Positions 1-7,380 of a DNA stretch of 64,000 nucleotides are shown in pieces; the first letter of the stretch is position 1; each line of letters opens with the position of its first letter. The stretch comes from DASXQK01 sp963724385 (lineage in GTDB: Bacteria; Pseudomonadota; Alphaproteobacteria; Dongiales; Dongiaceae), in the NCBI GenBank assembly GCA_963724385.1, contig CAVRUJ010000002.1, positions 186,001-250,000 of the forward strand, written 5' to 3'. Below the pieces are notes generated by a model that was not told the DNA's origin, did no database searches, and saw only the letters and a program-made list of their open reading frames with translations. A program made the translations under genes and the position numbers.

Positions 1-649
1 GCGCTTCGCCCTTGAGGAACAGTCCGTAAGCCTCGTCCCAACTCTTCGACACGGTAAGAATCCGGGGCTTCAACTTGCGCCAGGCATCGGCCGCGCCGTC
101 GCCATAGACCGTCTTGATCCACAGCAAAAGGCCGAGGCCCGGCGTGCTGCTGCGCGGATCCTCGATCAGCATCTTGGCATCCGGATGCCCGGCGACGAGA
201 TCGGCGAGGCTCTTGGGCGGATCGGGCAGCTTGGTCTTGTCGTATTCGAAGGCGAAGTATCCGTAGTCGAACGGCACGAAATACTTGTCGTCCCAGCTGA
301 TGGGCAGCTTGAGCGCCGAGAGATCGACGCCCGCCGGGGCGAAGAGCCCGGTCGCCGCCGCTTCGGCGGTCAAGTTGGTGTCGATGCCGAGGATGACGTC
401 GGCCTTGCTGCCGGCACCTTCCAGGCGCAGCCGGCTCAACAGCACGACGCCGTCCTCGGCGGTGACGAAGTCGAGATGGCAGGCGCATTCGGCCTCGAAG
501 GCCTTCTTGATCGCCGGGCCGGGGCCATAGTCGGACGCAAAAGAACTGTAGGTGTAGACGTTGAGGGTCGGCAAATCGTCGGCTCGCGCGGGCGCGGCGC
601 CGGCAACCAGACTGCAAATGAACGGAATCAGGGCGAGAAAACGCTTCAT
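1..649 (-). CDS. thiB: Thiamine-binding periplasmic protein ThiB (C-terminus outside window)
   Basis: Substrate-binding subunit of the thiamine/TPP ABC importer, acting in the periplasm. The ATG at 649 opens a Sec signal peptide (MKRFLALIPF..., cleavage probably after APARA). The mature part begins LPTLNVYTYSSF, the usual ThiB opening, and continues with AECACHLDFV and a PFDYGYFAFEYD segment typical of thiamine-binding proteins. The reading frame is open to base 1, so only about 216 residues of the roughly 330 expected are present. The permease and ATPase genes should lie downstream, outside the window. A TPP riboswitch ends directly before the start codon, which supports the assignment and the start. 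Only the missing 3' end is uncertain. Confidence 0.93.
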   Translation of the reverse strand, partial: MKRFLALIPFICSLVAGAAPARADDLPTLNVYTYSSFASDYGPGPAIKKAFEAECACHLDFVTAEDGVVLLSRLRLEGAGSKADVILGIDTNLTAEAAATGLFAPAGVDLSALKLPISWDDKYFVPFDYGYFAFEYDKTKLPDPPKSLADLVAGHPDAKMLIEDPRSSTPGLGLLLWIKTVYGDGAADAWRKLKPRILTVSKSWDEAYGLFLKGEA

Positions 650-654
650 GCTCA

Positions 655-748
655 CATCCCTCCGCCGGCATTACCCGGATCAGGTTCCTCGGGTTGACGC
701 GGGAATTGGCCGCGCCTCTCAGCCCACAATGGGCACCCCGTTGAGAGA
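655..748 (-). promoter_or_regulatory. TPP riboswitch (THI element) upstream of thiB
   Basis: Read on the minus strand, the leader shows the conserved blocks of a TPP aptamer in order: CGGGGTGCCC, GGGCTGAGAGG, then GAACCTGATCCGGGTAATGC and GGCGGAGGGA. The last block ends a few bases before the thiB ATG at 649, so the switch probably works by hiding the ribosome binding site when TPP is bound. This is expected to lower import of thiamine when TPP is plentiful. The element lies between the stop of the upstream kinase gene (778) and thiB, so it controls thiB specifically. Confidence 0.95.
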
Positions 749-777
749 GGTTCAGTATAGGCGGCGTCGCAGGCGAA

Positions 778-1719
778 TCAAGCGGCGGCCAGATGCCGGC
801 CGAATTCCGGCCCGCCCAGCCCCTCTGCGACCCGGGCGAGAAAGCTGTCGAGCAGCGCCTTTGCCGGCTCCGGACTGTTGGCGTCGGCGATTTGCACCGC
901 CGCCCAGGACGCCGCCAGCAGCCGCAGCACGAGCTTGTATAGATAGAGCCGGCTGCGCCAGGTCTTCTCGGTCCGGCCGAAATAGATCTCCAGCAGCTTC
1001 ACCTCCCGGTCGGGATCGAGATCGCCCTCGATGGCTAACCCGGCCAGATCCCACATCGGCTCGCACATCGCGGCATATTCCCAATCGAGCAGAAGAAGTC
1101 TCTCGCCTGCCGCGATGAAGTTGTGGGGTGCGGGATCGATGTGGCAGGGCTTCGTCGGTCCCCAGCCGGGCCCGAGGATCGGCTCCAGCGGCGCCACCCG
1201 CCGGCGGAGCGCCAGGAGCTCCGGCAGGCGAAGGTCGGCCTCGGCACGCCCCGATTGTCCGGCAAGGCGAAGATACTCGTCCAGCTTGGGATAGAGGCGC
1301 ATGACGCCCCGGAAGGCGAGGCCACTCTCGTGAAGCCGGCGCAACAGGCAGACGGCGGCCGTGAGTTGCGCCGGATCTTCCAGGCTCCGAGGCGAGAGTG
1401 GCGAAGCACCAGAGACATAGCGCGTCAGCATCACGCCGCTGGACGGCTCGATGAACACCAGCTCCGGCGCCAGGCCGATCGAGGCCACCGCGGCCGCGTT
1501 CACCGCCTCATTCGCGCGATCGATGTAGTGTTGCGTCCCCGGGCCCGGTAGGCGCAGCACGAAAACCTGGCCCGCCCCGGCAACGCGAAAGGTTCGGTTG
1601 GTCAGGCTCGCCAGGCGCTCGATTTGCCAATCCGCGCCTCCGGGAAGGCCCGGAATTCGTGCCAGCGCGGCGCGCGCATCCGCGGTCTCGCCATTGATCT
1701 GGCGCAAGGCCTCTGTCAT
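778..1719 (-). CDS. Choline/thiamine-kinase-like phosphotransferase
   Basis: A 313-residue member of the aminoglycoside-phosphotransferase/choline-kinase superfamily. An N-terminal lobe with the family motif LASLTNRTFRV leads to the catalytic segment HIDPAPHNF (Brenner motif: catalytic Asp and metal-binding Asn), followed by LLLLDWEYA, whose Asp binds metal. The same superfamily contains choline kinases, LicA and the thiamine kinase ThiK. The gene sits directly upstream of the TPP riboswitch and thiB on the same strand, so thiamine phosphorylation after uptake is a reasonable inference, but the sequence alone does not fix the substrate. Its first 14 codons are duplicated at 6902-6941, which confirms the start region. 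Confidence 0.75.
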   Translation of the reverse strand: MTEALRQINGETADARAALARIPGLPGGADWQIERLASLTNRTFRVAGAGQVFVLRLPGPGTQHYIDRANEAVNAAAVASIGLAPELVFIEPSSGVMLTRYVSGASPLSPRSLEDPAQLTAAVCLLRRLHESGLAFRGVMRLYPKLDEYLRLAGQSGRAEADLRLPELLALRRRVAPLEPILGPGWGPTKPCHIDPAPHNFIAAGERLLLLDWEYAAMCEPMWDLAGLAIEGDLDPDREVKLLEIYFGRTEKTWRSRLYLYKLVLRLLAASWAAVQIADANSPEPAKALLDSFLARVAEGLGGPEFGRHLAAA

Positions 1720-1760
1720 GGGCTCGGGCAGGATCGCCGCAGAATGGAATCTGCTGCATG
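1681..1760. repeat. 80-bp direct repeat, left copy (kinase 5' end plus divergent start)
   Basis: Aligns without gaps to 6902-6981 with 62 of 80 bases identical (constant offset 5221). It contains the first 13 codons of the kinase gene, the short intergenic space and an ATG at 1758. Read on the plus strand that ATG begins MIHHRAG and then stops, resembling the MPHYHAV start of the gene at 6979. The two copies bracket the lipid/P450 gene cluster. Confidence 0.85.
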
Positions 1761-1816
1761 ATCCATCATCGTGCAGGCTGATATCTGCAAGAAATCACGA
1801 CCGAACGCGGCGTTCC

Positions 1817-2080
1817 TCAAGGCTGAACCCCAAATCCCGCCGCATTATTCGTCATGTTGGCGATTTCCTTCAGTGCCTCGTCCAATGTCGAGCACCGGAG
1901 AAACAGATCTATGTCAATCTCCCTGGCCAGGAAGCCCTCGAGTTCGGCCGCGAGTACGACGGCATCGGATGACTGCAACCCCATCGCCTCGAAGGTCTGG
2001 GTGGCAATAATCTCGCATGCCGGAATCCCCGTGTATTCCGACAACCGACCGACGATGAAACTGGTCAAGTCCGCCGTCAT
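1817..2080 (-). CDS. Stand-alone acyl carrier protein
   Basis: An 87-residue acidic helical protein of acyl-carrier size. The phosphopantetheine attachment motif is GLQSSD (usual form GxDSL), with the Ser near residue 37-38. The C-terminus is short and non-repetitive. It starts 3 bases after the P450 stop codon, as the last gene of a tightly packed operon that also holds a fatty-acyl-AMP ligase (3280-4905). Stand-alone ACPs next to such ligases receive the activated acyl group directly, so this is the probable carrier on which the pathway runs. The Gln in place of the usual Asp before the serine is slightly atypical. A 97-bp gap separates it from the kinase gene downstream. Confidence 0.82.
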   Translation of the reverse strand: MTADLTSFIVGRLSEYTGIPACEIIATQTFEAMGLQSSDAVVLAAELEGFLAREIDIDLFLRCSTLDEALKEIANMTNNAAGFGVQP

Positions 2081-2083
2081 GAT

Positions 2084-3283
2084 TCAAATAAACTCCATAG
2101 GCATCGATTTGCAAACCCGGATCACCGAAGAATCGCTCGCAATGGGCTCTCCGCAAAGCCTAAGTCGCGGCGCGCCGGCCAGAGCCGTCAACGCCGAATG
2201 CAAAATGCTGCGTCCAATCCTGAGCCCAATGCAAACATGGGCGCCGGTTCCGAAAACGAGACCGATGCCGCAATTGCGGATTGCGATCCTATGCGGATCG
2301 TGACCGCAGAGCGCCGCGTCGTGATTGGCGGCGACGATCGCAAGTACGACACGATCGCCGCTTCGCATGTGGACACCGGAGATTTCAATGTCGCCGGCGA
2401 GCTTGCGTTTCAACGCCACAATGGAACTCACGTGACGCATCACGTCGTCGGCGACCTCCGGCCAGTTCCTCTGTTCGATATCCTGACCGCTCTCCGACAA
2501 GAGTTCATAGACCCCATATGCGATAGAACCACTCATTGTGTCGCTTCCGGTCGCAATCAGAAGAGCGAGCGTCCTTGCAATCGCGTCGACCTGGCTGTCG
2601 TCCTGGGCCACCGGCATCACCGCCGCGATTGCGCGAATGAGACCTGGGTCTCCCGACTGGAGAGACTCTTTGACATGCGACGTCAGGATATCGTGAGACT
2701 TCGCGAACGTGTCGCCGATCCTGCGATACTGCGCCGTGGTCCGCGGGGCTTCGAAAATAGCCGCCAATTCGCGGACCTGGCGGAGGGAGGCATGCTTGTC
2801 TGGATCAACGCCGAGCGCATGAAAGACGGCTTCCTGATAAAGCTTGTTCGCGAAATTCTCGGCGAGGTCAAATCCTCCTGCCCTTCGTGCTTCCTCCAGG
2901 TAGTCCATGGCGAGTCGGCTGGCCTGATCCGCAATCCTGCTGTACAGTATTCTGACGATCTCCGTCAGGGCCTCGCGCACGCCTTTGTGCTCTGCTCCGC
3001 GCATCCAGAATGGAAAATACGGCAGCATCTTGAGGGTCGCACCGCTGTCAATACCAGCGATTCCGTCGAGCTTCCGCCAGAGCGCCTTGCCGGAAAACTC
3101 CCTTGCGGCAGGGTGTCTCAGCAGCTTCGCACACTCGTCATGGCTCGTGACCAACCACGCGCGAAGGTGCGGGGCCCACTGAACGGTGCCTTCGCTTCTG
3201 ATCGCGTCAAATATTGCCGCGTGCGAGAGAGGCAGGGGTTTCAGCAGAAGGTCCGGATACTTCTCGATCGCCGCTCCGGTCAT
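2084..3283 (-). CDS. Cytochrome P450 with DxxR in place of ExxR
   Basis: A 399-residue soluble bacterial-type P450. The start at 3283 overlaps the stop of the ligase gene (ATGA). The I-helix oxygen-activation motif is ATGSDT (residues 244-249), and the heme-binding loop FGTGAHVCIG (344-353) carries the axial Cys351. The near-universal K-helix ExxR reads D280-V-M-R283. Redox partners are not encoded nearby. Because the gene lies between a fatty-acyl-AMP ligase and an ACP, the substrate is probably an ACP-bound fatty acyl chain that is hydroxylated or cleaved, by analogy with P450 BioI. That is inference from context. Base composition is somewhat less GC-rich than the neighbouring chromosome. 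Confidence 0.92.
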   Translation of the reverse strand: MTGAAIEKYPDLLLKPLPLSHAAIFDAIRSEGTVQWAPHLRAWLVTSHDECAKLLRHPAAREFSGKALWRKLDGIAGIDSGATLKMLPYFPFWMRGAEHKGVREALTEIVRILYSRIADQASRLAMDYLEEARRAGGFDLAENFANKLYQEAVFHALGVDPDKHASLRQVRELAAIFEAPRTTAQYRRIGDTFAKSHDILTSHVKESLQSGDPGLIRAIAAVMPVAQDDSQVDAIARTLALLIATGSDTMSGSIAYGVYELLSESGQDIEQRNWPEVADDVMRHVSSIVALKRKLAGDIEISGVHMRSGDRVVLAIVAANHDAALCGHDPHRIAIRNCGIGLVFGTGAHVCIGLRIGRSILHSALTALAGAPRLRLCGEPIASDSSVIRVCKSMPMEFI

Positions 3284-4905
3284 GACAGCGCCACTTTGCT
3301 GGAAGCCGCGGCGTCGATGGCATCGATCAACGCCGCAACCTCGCGCCGGCGCACCTTCCCGCTGGTCGTGCGGGGCAACTTGCCCGCGGCTAGAAACACG
3401 ACCCGGGCCGGCACGATGCCTGTCGCCGCTCCAACCGCGACATTGATGCGTCCTCTGATATCCGAGGTATGCTCGAGCGATCGCGACAATTCGACCGCGA
3501 CGCACAGTTTTTCCGTTCCCGCCTCGCTGATGCCGACAGCGGCGACCCCGCCCGGCACGATGCAGTCGCTCAGCGCTAAGATGGCGTGCTCTGCGTCCTC
3601 CGGATGGACATTCTGACCGTTGACTATGATGAGGTCCTTGATCCGTCCGCTGACGTAGAGCTCGCCGCCGGTCATGAAGCCCAAGTCCCCGGTCCTGAGG
3701 TAGCCGGTCGCGGCACCCTGAGTCGAGGCCGCCCCGACCCGTCCGACCGATCTGCCCTCGATGCAGATCTCCCCGGCAACCCCTTCCTGCAGCAAGGCAC
3801 CGTCGGAGTCGCGAATGGAGACCTTGCATCCCCTCGGTCGGCCACAGGATACGATGATTTTGCCATCGGATTGAAGGCTACGCGGTCCCCCAGCTCCATA
3901 GCTCGTAGAGACGAGCAACGTGGCTTCCGCGAGGCCGTAGCTTGGCGCGAGAGCTTCCCCGCGAAATCCGAACGGGGCAAAGGTTTCACAAAACCGGTCC
4001 ATCGTCGCAGCGGAGACTGGCTCGCCGCCGCAGACCGCGACCTCGAGCGTAGACAGGTCTATATCCATATCGGCCGCCGACGCAGTCGCAGCACGGCAGC
4101 ACAATTCGTAGGCGAAATTTGGCGCGGTAGTTAATGTGGCACTGTACTTGCTGACCGTCTGGAGCCAACGCATCGGCCGCTGAATAAACCACAAGGGATC
4201 GAGAAGAACCGACATGCCGCCCGACATGAAAAAGGAGAGAACGTGGCCGACGAGCCCCATGTCATGATGGAGGGGAAGCCACGACACGCCGATTGTGTGA
4301 CGACCCAGCTCCAACGCGTCAAGGATGGTGCGACAGTTGGCAGACAGGTTTCCATGGCTCAAGCGGACCGCCTTCGGATCACCCGTCGTCCCGGAGGAGA
4401 ATTGGATCAGCGCCGAGTCATCCGGTCGGACTCCGCTCCCATCCAAGGACGCATCGGTGATTCCGCCCCACCGACCGTTGCCATCGTCCAGCACGATAAT
4501 TGCAGCTCCGGTGGCGTCGGCAAGATCGCGTAGCCACAACTGCTCGGCCATGCGCGCCGACGTCAGGACGGCGTCGGGACGGGCATTGTCGCAGATCAGT
4601 CTTATGCGCAGCGCAGCGCGGCGATTGAACTGCAACGGGGCGGGCACGACAACGGCGCCGGCGAGCAGGCATCCCGCCAGTGCGCAGACAAAAGGCTCAG
4701 CCTCGCAAAGAAGGAGCAGACGGGCACGCCCCATGCCCCGGTCGCTGAGGTTGCGCGCAACCAAGCAGGCGCGGGAATAGAGTTCTCCCCAGGTCAAAGT
4801 CGCCGGTTCCGCACTCCCTCGCCCGACAAAGACGAAGGCGGGTGCGGAGGGCTGTTCCTCGGCGTGGGTCCGCAGAAAGCTGCCGAGGCTTGCGAAGCCG
4901 TCCAT
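3280..4905 (-). CDS. Fatty-acyl-AMP ligase (FAAL, FadD32-like)
   Basis: A 541-residue ANL-superfamily adenylating enzyme. The core motifs are in order: ATP loop QFSSGTTGDPKAV, then SWLPLHHDMGLVG, PSYGLAEATL, YLRTGDLGF, VSGRIKDLIIVNGQN, and the C-terminal lysine motif LPRTTSGKVRR. The HHDMGL and IVNGQN-HPEDAE signatures are those of FAALs, which make acyl-AMP and hand the acyl group to a phosphopantetheine arm rather than to free CoA. ATG at 4905 overlaps the upstream hydrolase stop (TGATG), and a TTG one codon upstream is an alternative start. With the ACP gene two places downstream, the likely role is loading a fatty acid onto that ACP. Confidence 0.9.
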   Translation of the reverse strand: MDGFASLGSFLRTHAEEQPSAPAFVFVGRGSAEPATLTWGELYSRACLVARNLSDRGMGRARLLLLCEAEPFVCALAGCLLAGAVVVPAPLQFNRRAALRIRLICDNARPDAVLTSARMAEQLWLRDLADATGAAIIVLDDGNGRWGGITDASLDGSGVRPDDSALIQFSSGTTGDPKAVRLSHGNLSANCRTILDALELGRHTIGVSWLPLHHDMGLVGHVLSFFMSGGMSVLLDPLWFIQRPMRWLQTVSKYSATLTTAPNFAYELCCRAATASAADMDIDLSTLEVAVCGGEPVSAATMDRFCETFAPFGFRGEALAPSYGLAEATLLVSTSYGAGGPRSLQSDGKIIVSCGRPRGCKVSIRDSDGALLQEGVAGEICIEGRSVGRVGAASTQGAATGYLRTGDLGFMTGGELYVSGRIKDLIIVNGQNVHPEDAEHAILALSDCIVPGGVAAVGISEAGTEKLCVAVELSRSLEHTSDIRGRINVAVGAATGIVPARVVFLAAGKLPRTTSGKVRRREVAALIDAIDAAASSKVALS

Positions 4906-5903
4906 CAATCTGAGGGACTGCTGTTGTTTGGCCCCATGGGTAATTCGAGGAATTGCCGCAACACTGCCATGAACCGTCCTTGTGCCAGCAAGAGGGAAGC
5001 AACATCGTGAATCTTTCCAGGCACGGCCTCGACATCGACGTTGGGAAGTCCCATCAGATGCGTCGCCTGTTGCCGATCGCCGTCTTGACCCTCGGCGTAG
5101 AATAGCTTGATGCGCATGGCGCCTTTCTGCGCTGCGACCAGGGGATAGGTGTCGACCAGGAATGTCGGGATCCGCTCTCGGAGCTCCGGACGGAAATAAT
5201 ACTTCATCCGTGGCACCGGCGAATTGGGCGACAAGTCGGTATGGACGCTAAGTCCCAGGAACGCCCGCGCTCCCAGGCCCAGCGCATATATGAGCCCCCC
5301 GAAGCCGCCCGCCGAGGATCCCATGACATAGAGTCCCGGCTGGCCCAGTTCTCTCATGAGCCGACGCAACCGGCTGACCGTCGCCTGGTACGAGCCTCCG
5401 AGGGATTTCACGCCATTCAGGAAAAGCAAGTCCTCGGTATCGCGGAGGAACACCACATGCAATGGCAGCCTGCGCAAGAAGGCCCAGAGCACGTTCAGCG
5501 ATATGAAGAAGTTGTCACCAGCGCCCGGCAGCACGATGAGCAGTTTGGTCCCTCCGTCACGCTTGTAGAAGAGGCTGTCGTGCCGCCCTTGCAGTATCTG
5601 ATTGGGTGCGGAGCCCGAAGAGACAAGGGCGCTCAGCTCCTCTACCAGCTTGCTCTTCTTCAGGAAGGCGATGACGCGATGAGCGCGAAAGACCGGGCTG
5701 ATCCGCAATTCGGCCACCCCTGTCCGCGTGAGAAGGGTCGAGGCTTCCTCGATCAGCCCCCAACTCGCCAAATGCTCGGCGGCGTTCCCGATCACCCAGG
5801 GGTTGGCGTCCGGCTTATAACCGGCCGATATCGCAATCCGCGAATTCTCCGGCAAGTCCCTGATGGACTCGAGTGGAGGGCTGGTCACGACATCGGTACG
5901 CAT
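4905..5903 (-). CDS. Alpha/beta-hydrolase fold protein
   Basis: A 332-residue protein (from ATG 5903) with an uncharacterised N-terminal region of about 110 residues and an alpha/beta-hydrolase core. The core shows the oxyanion-side segment LLIVLPGAGDNFF, the nucleophile elbow VMGSSAGGFGG (Ser of GxSxG) and a late KIHDVASLL segment that may supply the catalytic His. No signal peptide is seen. The stop overlaps the FAAL start, so the two are translationally coupled. A role in releasing the product from the ACP (thioesterase) or in esterifying it is plausible from context only. The start is uncertain: an ATG at 6026 would add 41 low-complexity residues but has no ribosome binding site, whereas 5903 has GGAA upstream. 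Confidence 0.75.
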   Translation of the reverse strand: MRTDVVTSPPLESIRDLPENSRIAISAGYKPDANPWVIGNAAEHLASWGLIEEASTLLTRTGVAELRISPVFRAHRVIAFLKKSKLVEELSALVSSGSAPNQILQGRHDSLFYKRDGGTKLLIVLPGAGDNFFISLNVLWAFLRRLPLHVVFLRDTEDLLFLNGVKSLGGSYQATVSRLRRLMRELGQPGLYVMGSSAGGFGGLIYALGLGARAFLGLSVHTDLSPNSPVPRMKYYFRPELRERIPTFLVDTYPLVAAQKGAMRIKLFYAEGQDGDRQQATHLMGLPNVDVEAVPGKIHDVASLLLAQGRFMAVLRQFLELPMGPNNSSPSD

Positions 5904-6043
5904 AGATCGCTGTTCCAACACGCCGCGATTGCTCAATGGACATCCGCCGGGAGACCGGCTTCTCGGAGTTGATAGTGCAGCGATGGGCGGAAATCGGCAA
6001 GCCGGCGCCATATTTATGGCGCCCATCGGTCAGCAAAAACGCA

Positions 6044-6826
6044 TCATTGCGCCAGGACTCCGCCGTCGACCGGCAGAGTGTGGCCGGTCACCATGGAAGA
6101 GGCCGGGCTCGCCAGGAACAGCACCGCCCCCACCACATCCGACGGCTCGGCCAGACGGCCAATGGGCATCGCCGCCTCCAGCCTGGCAACCAGCTCAGGC
6201 CGGGCCAGCACCCCCTTGATGAAATCCGTGCGCACCCAGGTGGGCGCTACGGCATTGACCCGGATTCGATCCCTAGCCCATTCGAGGGCGAGCGCACGGG
6301 TCATGTTGACGACCGCACCCTTGGTCGCCTGGTAGGAAATGTTGGGGAAGAACCTGCTGCCCGCGAGTCCCAGGACCGAGGCCATGTTGACGATGCTGCC
6401 GCCACCCCCGGCCATCATGAGCCGCGCCGCGCTCCTGGCGCAGAGGAATACGCCGGTCATGTTGACGGCAACGACCTTTTCCCAGTCGGCCAGGGAAAGC
6501 TCGACGCTCGGCCGTCCTATGGCGATGCCGGCATTGTTGACCAGCACGTCGATACCGCCGTGAGCTTGGGCGATTCTCTTGATGCCCCGCTCCACTGAGG
6601 CTTCGTCGGCTACATTGACCGCCACGGCGATCGCCTCGCCTCCGTTGCGCCGGATCCCCGCGGCGGTTTCCTCGGCAGCGGGGAGATCGATGTCCGTGAC
6701 CGCCAGTCGCGCGCCGGCCTCGGCGAGGCCAATGGCAACGGCACGGCCTATGCCGCGCGCAGCGCCCGTTACGGCCGCCGATTTTCCGTCGAGACGAAAC
6801 GTAGCCAACACGCTGCCGGTCGTCAT
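6044..6826 (-). CDS. SDR-family NAD(P)-dependent oxidoreductase
   Basis: A 260-residue classical short-chain dehydrogenase. The cofactor loop is VTGAARGIGRAV, with an acidic TDID after beta-2 that suggests NAD preference. NNAG follows at the centre, then the active-site Ser in NMASVLG and the YQATK pair. The C-terminal GGVLAQ tail is typical. It is the first gene of the minus-strand cluster, with about 140 bp to the likely hydrolase start. It may oxidise or reduce a hydroxyl/keto group introduced by the P450. Its family resembles gluconate 5-dehydrogenase and FabG-like enzymes, which do not fix the substrate. Confidence 0.88.
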   Translation of the reverse strand: MTTGSVLATFRLDGKSAAVTGAARGIGRAVAIGLAEAGARLAVTDIDLPAAEETAAGIRRNGGEAIAVAVNVADEASVERGIKRIAQAHGGIDVLVNNAGIAIGRPSVELSLADWEKVVAVNMTGVFLCARSAARLMMAGGGGSIVNMASVLGLAGSRFFPNISYQATKGAVVNMTRALALEWARDRIRVNAVAPTWVRTDFIKGVLARPELVARLEAAMPIGRLAEPSDVVGAVLFLASPASSMVTGHTLPVDGGVLAQ

Positions 6827-6901
6827 GACTGCTCCCTACACCAGGTTTGACCAGGGCCGAGTTCCTTGCCCAGGCCTGTACGCAGCGTCGCGGCACCTAT
6901 C

Positions 6902-6981
6902 CGCGGCATCACCATTGATTTGGCTTGAGGCCTCTGCCATGGGTTTCGGCAGGACCGCCGCAGAAGGGAACGCATTGCATG
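6902..6981. repeat. 80-bp direct repeat, right copy with truncated kinase start
   Basis: Second copy of the repeat at 1681-1760 (62 of 80 identical, no gaps). On the minus strand it encodes MAEASSQINGDAAD from an ATG at 6940, matching the kinase N-terminus MTEALRQINGETAD, and similarity is lost soon after. It is therefore a relic of the kinase 5' end. The right edge holds the ribosome binding site and ATG of the gene at 6979. Together the copies show that the 1761-6901 block was inserted between two genes that were once divergent neighbours. Confidence 0.85.
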
Positions 6982-7374
6982 CCTCACTATCACGCCGTCG
7001 TCTGGCTCGACCACCACGAAGCGCGGATCTTCCATTTCAACGTCGGCGAGGTCGACCAGCTGCATGTGCTGCCGGACAAGCCTCACGTCCATCTGCATCA
7101 TCACCACGGCAGCATCACCGACGGTCACGCCAAGGAAGACCAGCACTACTACCATCAGATCGCCGAAGCGCTGGCCGATGCGGGCGAGGTCCTGGTTTGC
7201 GGGCCCGGCTTCGCCAAGACCGAATTGGTCAAACACATCGAATCCCATGATCCCGCATGGCGCAAGAAGCTCGTGGGAACGGAAACCGTCGACCATCCAA
7301 CCGACAAGCAGATCGTCGCCCACGCGCGCAAGTACTTCCTCGCCGCCGACAGGATGCGACCGCAGCGAAGTTGA
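6979..7374 (+). CDS. Small His-rich protein of the 'translational machinery protein' family
   Basis: A 131-residue protein starting MPHYHAVVWLDHHEARIFHF, with a His-rich stretch (PHVHLHHHHG), then LVCGPGFAKTELVKHI and a C-terminal VDHPTDKQIVAHARKYF. This matches a family common in alphaproteobacteria that is annotated 'translational machinery protein' and distantly resembles archaeal eRF1/Pelota-like domains; the function is not established. ATG 6979 is preceded by AGAAGGGAA at good spacing and is preferred over in-frame ATGs upstream, which lie in the duplicated kinase relic. The His clusters could bind metal. It was probably divergent from the kinase gene before the 5-kb insertion. Confidence 0.72.
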   Translation: MPHYHAVVWLDHHEARIFHFNVGEVDQLHVLPDKPHVHLHHHHGSITDGHAKEDQHYYHQIAEALADAGEVLVCGPGFAKTELVKHIESHDPAWRKKLVGTETVDHPTDKQIVAHARKYFLAADRMRPQRS

Positions 7375-7380
7375 AGACCC

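Noticed and set aside
2198..3616. Long open frame on the plus strand opposite the P450 gene (over 400 codons)
   Set aside because: It is antisense to the P450 and FAAL genes, has no recognisable motif, and its amino acid composition (Arg, Cys and His rich) is that of a shadow frame in GC-rich DNA.
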